The notes under the pieces are model-generated. The model was not told the DNA's origin and did no database searches. It saw only the letters and a list, made by a program, of their open reading frames with translations. The translations under genes and the position numbers were made by a program. This document shows, in pieces, positions 17,833 through 29,316 of a DNA stretch of 64,000 nucleotides (positions within the stretch are counted from its first letter, which is position 1; the number at the start of each line of letters is the position of its first letter). Source of the DNA: Streptomyces maremycinicus (GTDB taxonomy: Bacteria; Actinomycetota; Actinomycetes; Streptomycetales; Streptomycetaceae); NCBI RefSeq assembly GCF_001184025.1, contig NZ_BBYG01000009.1, positions 310,001-374,000 of the forward strand, in the 5' to 3' direction.

Positions 17833-19485
17833 GTGCACTCGACCTCCTCCACCGGGCCGCGCCGCAGACCCGTGCTCACCGCGGCAGCACTCGGCCTGCT
17901 GTTCGCGGCTGCGGGGATCACCCAGCCGACCGCGGCCTCGGCCGCGACGCAGGACAACCCTCCGGCAGTCCCGACCGACCTGCGCACCTCACCGGCCACC
18001 GCCTGCGAGGGCAACACCATCGTCGGCGTCACCGACGTCTCTCTGTACGCGAAGGTCTCGGACCCCGACGGCGGCACCCTGGGCGTCGACGTCGTCCTGT
18101 CGCGGCACGACAGCGATTCCGGCGACGTGATCGCACAAGCGCAATTGTCGGCGGTGTCCGGCACCAATGCCGTCTACCTCATCCGGAGAGAGGTACTGGA
18201 GTCCGCGGCAGGCGGTTCCCTCACCGAGTTCGACTGGAAGGTCCGGGCCGAAGACTCCGCCCACACGACCGACTGGTCGACGACCTGCCACTTCTCCTTC
18301 GACCCGACCCGTCCGGGTATGCCGGTGATCGCCGAACCCGGGGCGTCCACCATCGGACAGCCGTTGAGCATCGCCGTCAGCACGCCCGGCGGCGGGACGG
18401 TACCAACCCGTTACCGGTATCAGCTCAATGCGGGCGGCCCGGTCGATGTGACCGCTGACGCGACCGGCAACGCCACCATCACGATCACCCCGACCAGCCA
18501 GACCAACCTCCTGTCGGTCACCGGTCTGTCCGCGGGCGGCAACTACGGCGAGACGGCCACCCTTCACATCATCTCGGCCCCGTCCTCGACGAAGCAGGCC
18601 GACGGCGACCTGAGCGGCGACAACATCCCCGACCTGCTCACCGTAGGCGGCCGGAACGGACTCCCGTCGGGTCTGTGGCTGGCACCCGGCACCGGTGAGG
18701 GGGGCGTCGGTACTTCGCCGACCAACATCGGTGTCCACGGGAACGGCTACGGCCCGCCCTCGTACTTCGACGGCTCCACTGCCCTCACCGGGCGCTTCAC
18801 CGGCGGCGCCCGACAGGACGTGCTGGTCTACTTCCCGAACGGCACGTACGCGGGCATCGGCATGATCATCGCGGGAAACGGGGACGGTTCTCCGCTCAAC
18901 CCGGTCAGCGGGAACAGTTTCAACATCCCGCGCGGCTCGTTGCAGGACATCCACGGCGACGATCCCGTCCAGCTCGCCCACGCCGGAAACATCTCCGGCC
19001 GCGGCACCGGATTCCCCGACCTCGTCGGCATCTCCGGTGACAGTGCCAATGGTTATGCCCTCAACCTCTACGCGAGCGGCTTCGCCGCCGGCGTCTTCTA
19101 CCCCGTCCCGCTCAACGCCACCACACCCGACGGCACCACGGACTGGAACGACTGGACCGTCGCCACCACCCAGCTGCCCACCCCGGGCGGCGGCAGCACC
19201 GCGATGTTCCTGTGGAACAAGTCCACCGGGGAACTCGACCTGTGGGAGAACCTCGCCGCCGACGCGGAGACCGGCGACCTCACGTACACCGCCTACCCGG
19301 TCGCCACCGGGTGGAACACCGGAGCCGCTCTGAACCTCCGAGCCGCCGATGCCAACGGCGACGGCGTGCCCGATCTGTGGGCCGTCTCCGAAGGCGGAAC
19401 GGTCACCACCGACCTGTTCACCGACCTGTCCGACACCGCCCCGGCGACCGTCACCCGCATCACCGGGACCCTCACCACTCCTTGA
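17833..19485 (+). CDS. Secreted FG-GAP/VCBS-like repeat protein
   Basis: 550 residues from GTG 17833 with GGGAAAGG upstream. A signal peptide covers about residues 1-38 (Arg-rich start, hydrophobic LTAAALGLLFAAAGI, Ala-Ser-Ala cut site). Then come a fibronectin/Ig-like region to about residue 250 and FG-GAP-like beta-propeller repeats with calcium-binding style motifs DLSGDNIPDLL (near 18610) and DANGDGVPDLW (near 19360). It probably acts outside the cell as a binding or adhesion-type protein; no catalytic residues are seen. The leader carries a GGGGCCG-TT-CGGCCCC hairpin at 17796-17811. A terminator follows at 19504. Confidence 0.85.
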   Translation: MHSTSSTGPRRRPVLTAAALGLLFAAAGITQPTAASAATQDNPPAVPTDLRTSPATACEGNTIVGVTDVSLYAKVSDPDGGTLGVDVVLSRHDSDSGDVIAQAQLSAVSGTNAVYLIRREVLESAAGGSLTEFDWKVRAEDSAHTTDWSTTCHFSFDPTRPGMPVIAEPGASTIGQPLSIAVSTPGGGTVPTRYRYQLNAGGPVDVTADATGNATITITPTSQTNLLSVTGLSAGGNYGETATLHIISAPSSTKQADGDLSGDNIPDLLTVGGRNGLPSGLWLAPGTGEGGVGTSPTNIGVHGNGYGPPSYFDGSTALTGRFTGGARQDVLVYFPNGTYAGIGMIIAGNGDGSPLNPVSGNSFNIPRGSLQDIHGDDPVQLAHAGNISGRGTGFPDLVGISGDSANGYALNLYASGFAAGVFYPVPLNATTPDGTTDWNDWTVATTQLPTPGGGSTAMFLWNKSTGELDLWENLAADAETGDLTYTAYPVATGWNTGAALNLRAADANGDGVPDLWAVSEGGTVTTDLFTDLSDTAPATVTRITGTLTTP

Positions 19486-19503
19486 GTCCTCCGGTGACAC
19501 CCG

Positions 19504-19533
19504 AGGCGCCGGCGTCCCCCCGCCGGCGCCTTT
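19504..19533. terminator. Bidirectional terminator between FG-GAP gene and glgP
   Basis: A perfect 11-bp stem, AGGCGCCGGCG (19504-19514) with its complement (19521-19531), a 6-base loop and TTT after it on the plus strand. It lies between converging genes and can serve both. Confidence 0.8.
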
Positions 19534-19542
19534 GGTGGGGAG

Positions 19543-22167
19543 TCAGCGCAGGACGACCCCCGGGCCCTCCACCGCTTCCTCGGACGGGACCTCCACCAGG
19601 CCCAGTTCGGCGCCGGAGGCGAGGAGGCGGTGGGCGGGGAGGATGCGGACCGTGTAGCCGTAGGGGCCCGTGCGGTCCAGGGACAGGGGGCCCTCGTAGA
19701 GCCAGCGACCCTCCAGGTCGGGGCCGCCGGCCGGCTTCAGGGGGACCTTCGTCGCGTCCGTGATGCGGTCCTCCTCGTCGACCCGGCCCGAGACGGCCTG
19801 CACCTCGACGTCGTCGGGGGTGAGGTCGCCGAGGCCGACGCGGACCCGCAGCGCGAGGGTCGTGCCGAGTTCGGCGGTGGTGGTGGCCACCGACGTCTCG
19901 ACGTGGTCCACCTGCACCGCGTGCCAGGCCGAGCGCACCCGCTGTTTCCAGACGGCGAGTTCGCGCGCGGTGTCGGGGGTCATCGTCCGGTGCGCGTGGG
20001 CGGCCGGTGTGTAGAGCCGTTCGACGTACTCGCGGACCATGCGTCCCGCCAGCACCTTGGGGCCGAGCAGGGTGAGGGTCTGGCGGACCATCTCGATCCA
20101 GCGGTCGGGCAGGCCCCCCTGTCCGCGCTCGTAGAAGCGGGGGGTGATGCGCTGTTCGAGGAGGTCGTAGAGGGCCGCCGCCTCGAGGTCGTCGCGGCGG
20201 TCGGGATCGGTTCCGGCGCCGTCGGCGGTGGGGATCGCCCAGCCGAAGTCGGGCTGGAACCACTCGTCCCACCAGCCGTCCAGGACGGAGAGGTTGAGAC
20301 AGCCGTTGAGCGCCGCCTTCATGCCGGACGTGCCGCAGGCCTCCAGGGGGCGGAGCGGGTTGTTCAGCCAGATGTCGCAGCCGGGGTAGAGCTTCTGCGC
20401 CATGGCCATCCCGTAGTCCGGGAGGAAGACGAGCCGGTGCCGGACGCGCGGGTCGTCGGCGAACCGGACCAGTTCCTGGACCAGCCGTTTGCCGCCGTCG
20501 TCCGCCGGATGCGCCTTGCCCGCGACCACGATCTGGATGGGCCGCTCCGCGTGCAGCAGGAGGTCCATCAGCCGGTCACGGTCCCTCAGCATCAGGGTCA
20601 GGCGCTTGTACGAGGGGACACGGCGCGCGAAGCCGATGGTGAGGACGTCCGGGTCCAGGACGCCGTCGATCCAGCCCAACTCGGCCGTGCCCGCGCCCCG
20701 CTGGCGCCAGGAGGCACGCAGCCGCTCCCGTACCTCCACCACCAGTTGCTCGCGCAGCTCACGGCGCAGCTCCCAGATGTCCTGGTCGGGGATGTCGGCG
20801 ACGGCGTCCCAGCGGTCGGAGCCGCCGACGCTCAGGGCGTCCTCGGCCCGCCCGGAGCCGAACTGGCGGGCGCCGAGCCGCAGGACCTCGGGAGCCACCC
20901 AGGTCGGGGCGTGCACCCCGTTGGTGACGGAGGTGATCGGCACCTCGTCCGGGTCGAAGCCGGGCCACAGGCCGGAGAACATCTCCCTGCTCACATGGCC
21001 GTGCAGCAGGGACACGCCGTTCGCGCGCTGTGCCAGCCGCAGACCCATCACTGCCATGTTGAAGAGGTTCGGCTCGCCGCCCGGGTAGGTCTCCATGCCC
21101 AGCCGCAGGATGCGGTCGACGTCCATGCGCGGCAGCTCGGCCTGGGGCCCGAAGTGCCGGGCGACCAGTTCACGGTCGAAGCGGTCGATGCCGGCCGGGA
21201 CGGGGGTGTGGGTGGTGAAGACCGTGCCGGCCCGGACCGCTTCGAGTCCAGCGTCGAACTCCACCCCTTGGTCGCAGAGTTCGGCGATCCGTTCCAGGCC
21301 GAGGAAGCCCGCGTGGCCCTCGTTGGTGTGGAAGACCTCGGGCGGCGGGTGGCCGGTCAGCCGGCAGTACGTTCGTACCGCCCGGACACCTCCTATGCCC
21401 AGGAGCATCTCCTGGAGCAGCCGGTGCTCGCTGCCACCCCCGTAGAGCCGGTCGGTCACCCCGCGTTCGCCGAGGTCGTTCTCCTCGACGTCCGAGTCGA
21501 GCATGAGCAGCGGGACCCGGCCGACCTGGGCCAGCCAGACCCGGGCGTGCAGCTGTTTGCCCGCGGGCAGGGCCAGCGAGATCTGCGCGGGGGTGCCGTC
21601 GTCCTCCTTCAGGAGGGTCACCGGCAGTTCGTTGGGATCGAGGACCGGATAGTGCTCCTGCTGCCAGCCGTCGCGGGAGAGCGTCTGGCGGAAGTAGCCG
21701 TGCCGGTAGAGCAGCCCCACGCCGATGAGCGGGACGCCCAGGTCACTGGCGGCCTTCAGATGGTCACCGGCGAGGATGCCGAGACCGCCGGAGTACTGGG
21801 GCAGGGCGGCCGTGACGCCGAACTCGGGTGAGAAGTAGGCGACGGCGGCGGGCAGTCCGGCGGTACCGGGCTGCGCCTGGTACCAGCGGTCGCCGGTCAC
21901 GTAGTCGTGCAGGTCGTCGGCGGCGGCACTCAGCCTGCGCAGGAACCGGCGGTCCCCGGCCAGCTCGGTCAGGCGTGCCGGGCGCACGCCGCCGAGGAGT
22001 CTCACCGGGTCGCCGTCCGAGACGGCCCAGCGCTCGGGGTCGACGGACTGGAAGAGGTCGCGGGTCTCCGCGTGCCAGGACCAGCGCAGGTTACGGGCCA
22101 GATCGCTGAGTGGGCGGAGGGGTTCGGGGAGGAGGGGTCGGACGGTGAATCGACGGATCGCCTTCAC
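19543..22167 (-). CDS. glgP: Alpha-glucan (glycogen) phosphorylase
   Basis: 874 residues. GTG at 22167 is chosen because GAGG sits 6 bases upstream and the protein then begins with VKAIRRFTVRPLLPEPL, the usual N-terminus of actinobacterial GlgP. The GT35 fold is supported by FHTNEGHAGFL (near 21330), the nucleotide/phosphate region VAGKAHPADDGGKRLV (near 20530) and EACGTSGMKAALNG near 20320, which includes the lysine expected to bind pyridoxal phosphate. The enzyme phosphorolyses alpha-1,4-glucan chains to glucose-1-phosphate. It faces away from the glgE-treS-mak-glgB genes with a subtilase gene between, so the region encodes both breakdown and synthesis of alpha-glucan. Confidence 0.95.
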   Translation of the reverse strand: MKAIRRFTVRPLLPEPLRPLSDLARNLRWSWHAETRDLFQSVDPERWAVSDGDPVRLLGGVRPARLTELAGDRRFLRRLSAAADDLHDYVTGDRWYQAQPGTAGLPAAVAYFSPEFGVTAALPQYSGGLGILAGDHLKAASDLGVPLIGVGLLYRHGYFRQTLSRDGWQQEHYPVLDPNELPVTLLKEDDGTPAQISLALPAGKQLHARVWLAQVGRVPLLMLDSDVEENDLGERGVTDRLYGGGSEHRLLQEMLLGIGGVRAVRTYCRLTGHPPPEVFHTNEGHAGFLGLERIAELCDQGVEFDAGLEAVRAGTVFTTHTPVPAGIDRFDRELVARHFGPQAELPRMDVDRILRLGMETYPGGEPNLFNMAVMGLRLAQRANGVSLLHGHVSREMFSGLWPGFDPDEVPITSVTNGVHAPTWVAPEVLRLGARQFGSGRAEDALSVGGSDRWDAVADIPDQDIWELRRELREQLVVEVRERLRASWRQRGAGTAELGWIDGVLDPDVLTIGFARRVPSYKRLTLMLRDRDRLMDLLLHAERPIQIVVAGKAHPADDGGKRLVQELVRFADDPRVRHRLVFLPDYGMAMAQKLYPGCDIWLNNPLRPLEACGTSGMKAALNGCLNLSVLDGWWDEWFQPDFGWAIPTADGAGTDPDRRDDLEAAALYDLLEQRITPRFYERGQGGLPDRWIEMVRQTLTLLGPKVLAGRMVREYVERLYTPAAHAHRTMTPDTARELAVWKQRVRSAWHAVQVDHVETSVATTTAELGTTLALRVRVGLGDLTPDDVEVQAVSGRVDEEDRITDATKVPLKPAGGPDLEGRWLYEGPLSLDRTGPYGYTVRILPAHRLLASGAELGLVEVPSEEAVEGPGVVLR

Positions 22168-22284
22168 ATTCCACCTCGTCGTGCGTGAGGAAGAGACGCA
22201 CGGCGGTGTGCGTCCACGTCGTCTACGAAGGTACCGGCGCCGACGCGGGCCCCGCTGAGGACTGGCCGCCCGCGTGCCCGAGCT

Positions 22285-22315
22285 TTTCGGCCCGACCCGC
22301 GACAACGGGCCGAAA
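22285..22315. promoter_or_regulatory. Inverted repeat between glgP and subtilase starts
   Basis: TTTCGGCCCG (22285-22294) and its exact complement (22306-22315) are separated by 11 bases, in the 278-bp gap between the divergent glgP and subtilase genes. It could be an operator for either gene, or a leader hairpin. No -35/-10 pair was assigned. Confidence 0.5.
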
Positions 22316-22445
22316 CCTGTTTCGTCCCGCCAGGCCACCTTGTGGCCGTTCGCCCCGCACGAGAGGCTGCCCGGTGGCGTACCCGGCGAAGTCGGATAAG
22401 TCGGCGAAGCCGTCGTGCGCCGAGTCGAGGAGGGGAACTCGAACC

Positions 22446-23663
22446 ATGGCTCGGACGCGAACGCGGCGTCTGCGCCGGGTGGGGGGCCTGGCCGCGGTCG
22501 CCACGACCGTGGTCTTTTCGGCCGTCACCCTGCCCGCGCACGCCGTACCGGAGGGGAAGATACTCGGCGCCGGCCTGCCCGGTTCCGTCGGCGGAAGCTA
22601 TCTGGTGACGCTGAAGGACGACACCGACGCGTCGTCCAAGGCCGGGCGGAGCCTCGTCGGTTCGTACGGGGCGGTCATCAGCCGGACCTACGGCACGGTC
22701 CTCAACGGTTTCGCCGTGGACGCCGGGGAGAGACAGGCCCGGCGCCTAGCCGCCGACCCCCGGGTGGCCTCGGTGGTCCAGGACTCCCGGGTGACCCTGC
22801 ACGCGGCGAGGAGCGGGGCCGCGCGGAATCCGCCGTCCTGGGGCCTGGACCGGCTCGACCAGCCGGACCGGCCGCTGGACAACAGCTACAACTGGCCGAA
22901 GTCGGCGGGCGCCGGCGTCACGGTGTATGTGATCGACACCGGCATCCGGATCACCCACGCGGACTTCGGCGGCCGGGCGAGCCACGGCTGGGACTTCGTC
23001 GGGGACGACCGCGTCGCCGCCGACGGCAACGGCCACGGCACCCATGTCGCCGGCATCGTCGCGGGCACCCGCCTCGGCGTCGCCAAGAAGTCCAGGGTGG
23101 TCGCCGTCCGGGTGCTAGACAACGTCGGCGGGGGCACCACCGCGCAGGCCATCGCGGGTATCGACTGGGTCACCCGGCACGCGCACCGGCCCGCGGTCGC
23201 CAACCTCAGCCTGGGCGGCGGCTACAACGCGGCGCTGGACTCGGCCGTCCGCGCCTCCATCCGGTCCGGCGTCACCTACACCGTCGCCGCGGGCAACGTG
23301 GGACAGCCCGCCGCCCTGCACTCCCCGGCCGATGTGCGGGAGGCCATCACGGTCGGCGCCACCGACCGGGGGGACGCCCGGGCGCGGTCCTCCAACTACG
23401 GTTCGGCCCTCGATCTGTTCGCGCCGGGGGTGTCGATCACCTCCGCCTCGTACACGAACGACACCGGCCGGGCGACCTGGTCCGGTACGTCGATGGCGGC
23501 GCCGCACGCGGCGGGCGCGGCCGCGCTCCAGCTCGCCGACCACCCGAGAGCCACACCCGCCCAGGTCGCGCGGGCGCTGGTCACGGGGGCGGCGAACGGC
23601 AAGGTTTCCGGCCGGGGGACCGGTTCGCCGAACAAACTCCTCCAGGTCCCACCGTTCACCTGA
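22446..23663 (+). CDS. Secreted subtilisin-like serine protease (S8)
   Basis: 405 residues from ATG 22446 with GAGGAGGGG upstream. A signal peptide covers about residues 1-33 (cut near AHA). An inhibitor I9-type prodomain follows at about 50-120, then the S8 catalytic domain. The catalytic residues are visible: Asp164 in VIDTGI, His197 in NGHGTHVAG, oxyanion Asn284 in AAGN and Ser349 in GTSMAAPHA. The length is typical of secreted proteinase K-like enzymes, and the protein ends soon after the catalytic domain. It lies between glgP and the glgE operon with no functional link to glucan metabolism that I can see. Confidence 0.95.
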   Translation: MARTRTRRLRRVGGLAAVATTVVFSAVTLPAHAVPEGKILGAGLPGSVGGSYLVTLKDDTDASSKAGRSLVGSYGAVISRTYGTVLNGFAVDAGERQARRLAADPRVASVVQDSRVTLHAARSGAARNPPSWGLDRLDQPDRPLDNSYNWPKSAGAGVTVYVIDTGIRITHADFGGRASHGWDFVGDDRVAADGNGHGTHVAGIVAGTRLGVAKKSRVVAVRVLDNVGGGTTAQAIAGIDWVTRHAHRPAVANLSLGGGYNAALDSAVRASIRSGVTYTVAAGNVGQPAALHSPADVREAITVGATDRGDARARSSNYGSALDLFAPGVSITSASYTNDTGRATWSGTSMAAPHAAGAAALQLADHPRATPAQVARALVTGAANGKVSGRGTGSPNKLLQVPPFT

Positions 23664-23675
23664 CGGGGCTCCGGA

Positions 23676-23706
23676 ACCGGCTCCGTTCCCCTCGAACGGG
23701 GCCGGT
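23676..23706 (+). terminator. Terminator after the subtilase gene
   Basis: A 13-position stem with one G-U pair: ACCGGCTCCGTTC (23676-23688) against GAACGGGGCCGGT (23694-23706), 12 bases after the stop codon, followed by CTTGTG rather than a clear U run. Confidence 0.7.
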
Positions 23707-23854
23707 CTTGTGCGTTGACAACGGCACGAGTAGTTAACAACGTGCCGGATTGCTCACCCGAATAGGGTGGAAGGCTCCTCCGGTACTCCCCCGCAGGACC
23801 CCCTCCCCACCACATCCATCCGCCTACCCCCCGTTGATGCGGACAGGAGCGGTC

Positions 23855-26115
23855 ATGCCAGCAAGGCACCACCCGTCATCACCCCCGACGCCTCGCACCA
23901 AGAGCAGCAAGAGCAACAAGAACGACAAGAGCGGCAGGGACGGCAACAGCATCCACGGCGCCGAAAGCCCCGACAGTCCGGAGACTCAGGACAGTTCGGC
24001 CGGCCCGGCCGGCCCGAACGGTCCGGTCGGCGCCGTCGGTCCTGAGCAGGACGCGCCCGTCCCGGCGCGCACGCCCTCACCCGGTCCGCCGGCCCCGGAG
24101 CGATCCTCCCCGGGCGGCGACACCACCGCGGTCGGGCGCATACCCGTCCTGGACGTCCGCCCGTTCGTCCAGCGGGGTCGCCGGCCCGCCAAGGCGGTCA
24201 CGGGTGAGACGTTCGAGGTCTCGGCGACCGTGTTCCGGGAAGGACACGACGCCGTCGCCGCCAACGTCGTCCTGCGGGATCCGGACGGCCGGCCGGGTCC
24301 CTGGACGCCGATGCGGGAACTCGCCCCGGGCACCGACCGCTGGGGCGCGGACGTCACGCCCGACGCGACGGGCCGTTGGACGTACACCGTGGAGGCATGG
24401 AGCGACCCGGTCACCACCTGGCGGCACCACGCGCACATCAAGATCCCCGCGGGGATGGACACCGAGCTGGTCCTCGACGAGGGCGCGCGGCTGTACGGAC
24501 GGGCCGCCGCCGGAGTGCCGGAGGGAGCCGACCGCGCCGTGGTGCTGGCGGCCGCCGAGGCACTGCGCGACGAGAGCCGCCCGGCCGTCTCCCGGCTCGC
24601 GGCGGCGCTGACGCCGCAGGTCGACGCCGTGCTCGGCCGGTATCCGCTGCGCGAGCTGGTCACCGCGTCCGAGCCGCTGCCCCTGCTCGTCGAACGCGAA
24701 CGTGCCCTGTACGGCGCCTGGTACGAGTTCTTCCCCCGCTCCGAGGGGACCCCCGAGCGCCCGCACGGCACCTTCCGCACCGCCGCGCGCAGGCTGCCCG
24801 CCATCGCCGCGATGGGCTTCGACGTCGTCTACCTCCCGCCCATCCACCCCATCGGCACCACCTTCCGCAAGGGCCGCAACAACACCCTCGACCCCGGCCC
24901 GGACGACGTCGGTGTGCCCTGGGCGATCGGCTCGCCGGAGGGCGGCCACGACGCCGTCCACCCGGAGCTGGGCACGCTGGAGGACTTCGCCTGGTTCGTG
25001 GAGCGGGCGGGTGAGCTCGGCCTGGAGATCGCCCTCGACTTCGCCCTCCAGTGCTCCCCCGACCACCCCTGGGTGCAGAAACACCCCGAGTGGTTCCACC
25101 ACCGGCCGGACGGGACCATCGCCTACGCCGAGAACCCGCCGAAGAAGTACCAGGACATCTATCCGATCGCCTTCGACGCCGACCTCGACGGTCTCGTCGC
25201 CGAGACGGTACGGGTGCTGCGGCACTGGATGTCGTACGGGGTGCGGATCTTCCGGGTCGACAACCCGCACACCAAACCGGTCGTGTTCTGGGAGCGGGTC
25301 ATCGCGGACGTCAACCGCACCGACCCCGACGTGATCTTCCTGGCCGAGGCCTTCACCCGCCCCGCGATGATGCACACGCTCGGCCAGATCGGCTTCCAGC
25401 AGTCGTACACCTACTTCACCTGGCGCAACAGCAAGCAGGAACTGACGGAGTACCTGACCGAACTCTCGGGGGACGCCGCCTCCTACATGCGGCCCAACCT
25501 GTTCGCCAACACCCCGGACATCCTGCACGCGTATCTCCAGCACGGCGGCCGCCCCGCCTTCGAGATCCGCGCCGTCCTGGCCGCCACGCTCTCACCGACC
25601 TGGGGCGTCTACAGCGGCTACGAACTCTGCGAGGGCACCCCGCTGCGCGAGGGCGGCGAGGAGTACCTCGACTCGGAGAAGTACCAGCTCAAACCCCGTG
25701 ACTGGGAGGCGGCCGAACGTGAGGGCCGCAGCATCGCCCCGCTGATCACCCGGCTCAACGAGATCCGCCGGGCGAACCCGGCGCTGCACCAGCTCCGCGA
25801 TCTGCACTTCCATCCCACCGACAAGGAAGCGGTGATCGCCTACTCGAAGAGGAGCTCGAAGAAGAGCGGTTCGAACACGGTTCTGGTGGTCGTCAACCTC
25901 GACCCCCACCACACCCAGGAGGCGACGGTGTCGTTGGACATGCCGCAACTCGGCCTGGACTGGCACGAGTCGGTGCCGGTGCGCGACGAGCTCACCGGCG
26001 AGACCTACCACTGGGGCAGGGCCAACTACGTGCGCCTCGAACCGGGCACCAGGCCCGCGCACGTACTCACCGTCCTGCGACCGTCCAACCCGCAGATCGG
26101 AGGGTCACCCACACC

Positions 26116-26119
<4 letters not shown>
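23855..26119 (+). CDS. glgE: Maltosyltransferase GlgE (maltose-1-phosphate dependent)
   Basis: 754 residues. ATG at 23855 is preferred because GGAG lies 5 bases upstream. The first about 95 residues are low complexity (Lys/Asn/Ser, then Pro/Gly/Ala), longer than I recall for characterised GlgE. After it come the N-terminal beta domain starting near [16 protein letters not shown] and a GH13_3 catalytic domain. Signatures: RVDNPHTKP near 25255 (nucleophile Asp) and FLAEAFTRP near 25340 (acid/base Glu). The enzyme transfers maltosyl units from alpha-maltose-1-phosphate to alpha-1,4-glucan. The stop overlaps the treS start by 4 bases. Upstream (23713-23740) are two related elements, GTTGACAAC and GTTAACAAC, of unknown role. 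Confidence 0.95.
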
Positions 26120-27831
<1,712 letters not shown>

Positions 27832-27834
27832 AAC

Positions 27835-27870
27835 CCCCGGGCGGGGCGGTTTCCACCGCCCCGCCCGGGG
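27835..27870 (+). terminator. Strong intercistronic hairpin between treS and mak
   Basis: A perfect 16-bp GC-rich stem (27835-27850 with 27855-27870), loop TTCC, 3 bases after the treS stop and 45 before the mak start; no U run. It may be a terminator or a processing/stability element that lowers mak-glgB expression relative to glgE-treS. Confidence 0.7.
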
Positions 27871-27914
27871 CACGCATCAGTAACGCCCCGACCCCGACAC
27901 CCGGGGAAAGGAAT

Positions 27915-29303
27915 GTGACACCTATGGCGGCGACTGTCACACTTTCCGGCCGGACCGACCCCGGCCTCCTCGCTTCACTGGACCCCCTGCTGCGCGAGTG
28001 GCTGCCCCGGCAGCGCTGGTTCGCCGGCAAGGGCCGTCCGGTCACCGGCTTCTCGCTGGTGGCGGCCACCGAGCTGCTGCCGGCCCGGACCAGACTGGGT
28101 CTGTACCACCTGCTGGTACGCGCCCACCAGCCGGGCGCGCCCGGCGACTGCTACCAGCTGCTGATCGGCACCCGCGAGGCCCTGCCGCCCCGGCTGGCGC
28201 CCGCGCTGATCGGGCATGTGACCCAGGGTCCGCTGGCCGGGCGGACCGTGTTCGACGCCCTGTACGACACCCGGCCCGCCGAGGTGCTGCTGGAGGCCCT
28301 GCGCACCGGAGCCCGGATCGGCGGGCTGCGCTGCGAGCGCGACCCCGGGCAGAAGATCCGTTCCGGGCTGGTCCCGCGCCGGCTGACGGGCGAACAGTCG
28401 AACTCGTCCGTCATCTATGGAGATACGTTCATTCTGAAGCTGCTGCGCCGGGTGGTGCCGGGCGTCAACCCCGACCTGGAGCTGCCGCTGGCGCTGGCCC
28501 GCGAGGGCTGCCCCCGGGTGCCCGCGCCGACCGCGTGGATGTACGGCGACCCGGGTGAGGGCGAGGGCGAGCCGTACGTCCTGGCCGTGCTCCAGCCGTA
28601 TGTGCAGGGTGCGGCGGACGGCTGGGAGCTTGCGCTGCGGGAACTGGCCAAGGGCGAGGACTTCGCCGCCGAGGCGCGCGCGCTGGGGCGGGCCACCGCC
28701 GAGGTGCACGGGGCGCTGGCCAGGGCGTTGCCCACGGCGACGCTGGGACAGGCGCAGATACGGCCGATGGTCGACGGCATGACCCAGCGGCTGGACGCCG
28801 CCGCGCAGGCGGTGCCCGCGCTGCGCCCCTACGCACCGGCGCTGCGCACCGCCTTCACCGCGCTGGCCGACCTCGCGGCCGAGGGCCACACCTGGACCGC
28901 CCAGCGTGTCCACGGCGATCTGCACCTCGGGCAGTGCCTTCGCTCGGCCTCCGGTGAGTGGGCGCTGATCGACTTCGAGGGGGAGCCCGCCAGGCCGCTG
29001 GCCGAGCGGCGGATGCCCCAGCCGACCGTGCGGGACGTGGCGGGCATGCTGCGTTCCTTCGACTACGCCGCCCACTCGGCCGACCCGCCCGCACCGGCCT
29101 GGGCACACGCCTGCCGGGCGGCCTACTGTTCCGGGTACGCCGAGGTGGCGGGCGTCGATCCGCGCACCGATCCCGTGCTGCTGCGGGCCCACGAGACGGA
29201 CAAGGCGGTCTACGAGGTCGTCTACGAAGCCCGGCACCGCCCCGAGTGGCTCCCCGTACCGCTTTCCGCGATACACCGCCTCGCCGCACCCGATCTGCCT
29301 TGA
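27915..29303 (+). CDS. mak: Maltokinase (ATP: maltose 1-phosphotransferase)
   Basis: 462 residues from GTG 27915; AAAGGA is close upstream, and an ATG at 27924 is the alternative. The N-terminal cap opens with [17 protein letters not shown], the conserved start of maltokinases (also called Pep2). The C-terminal lobe is aminoglycoside-phosphotransferase-like: catalytic [10 protein letters not shown] near 28915 and metal-binding LIDFEGEP near 28970. It phosphorylates maltose from TreS to alpha-maltose-1-phosphate, the donor for GlgE. The glgB start follows within 14 bases, so mak and glgB are probably co-transcribed. Confidence 0.94.
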   Translation: MTPMAATVTLSGRTDPGLLASLDPLLREWLPRQRWFAGKGRPVTGFSLVAATELLPARTRLGLYHLLVRAHQPGAPGDCYQLLIGTREALPPRLAPALIGHVTQGPLAGRTVFDALYDTRPAEVLLEALRTGARIGGLRCERDPGQKIRSGLVPRRLTGEQSNSSVIYGDTFILKLLRRVVPGVNPDLELPLALAREGCPRVPAPTAWMYGDPGEGEGEPYVLAVLQPYVQGAADGWELALRELAKGEDFAAEARALGRATAEVHGALARALPTATLGQAQIRPMVDGMTQRLDAAAQAVPALRPYAPALRTAFTALADLAAEGHTWTAQRVHGDLHLGQCLRSASGEWALIDFEGEPARPLAERRMPQPTVRDVAGMLRSFDYAAHSADPPAPAWAHACRAAYCSGYAEVAGVDPRTDPVLLRAHETDKAVYEVVYEARHRPEWLPVPLSAIHRLAAPDLP

Positions 29304-29316
29304 GGAGGCTCCGTAC

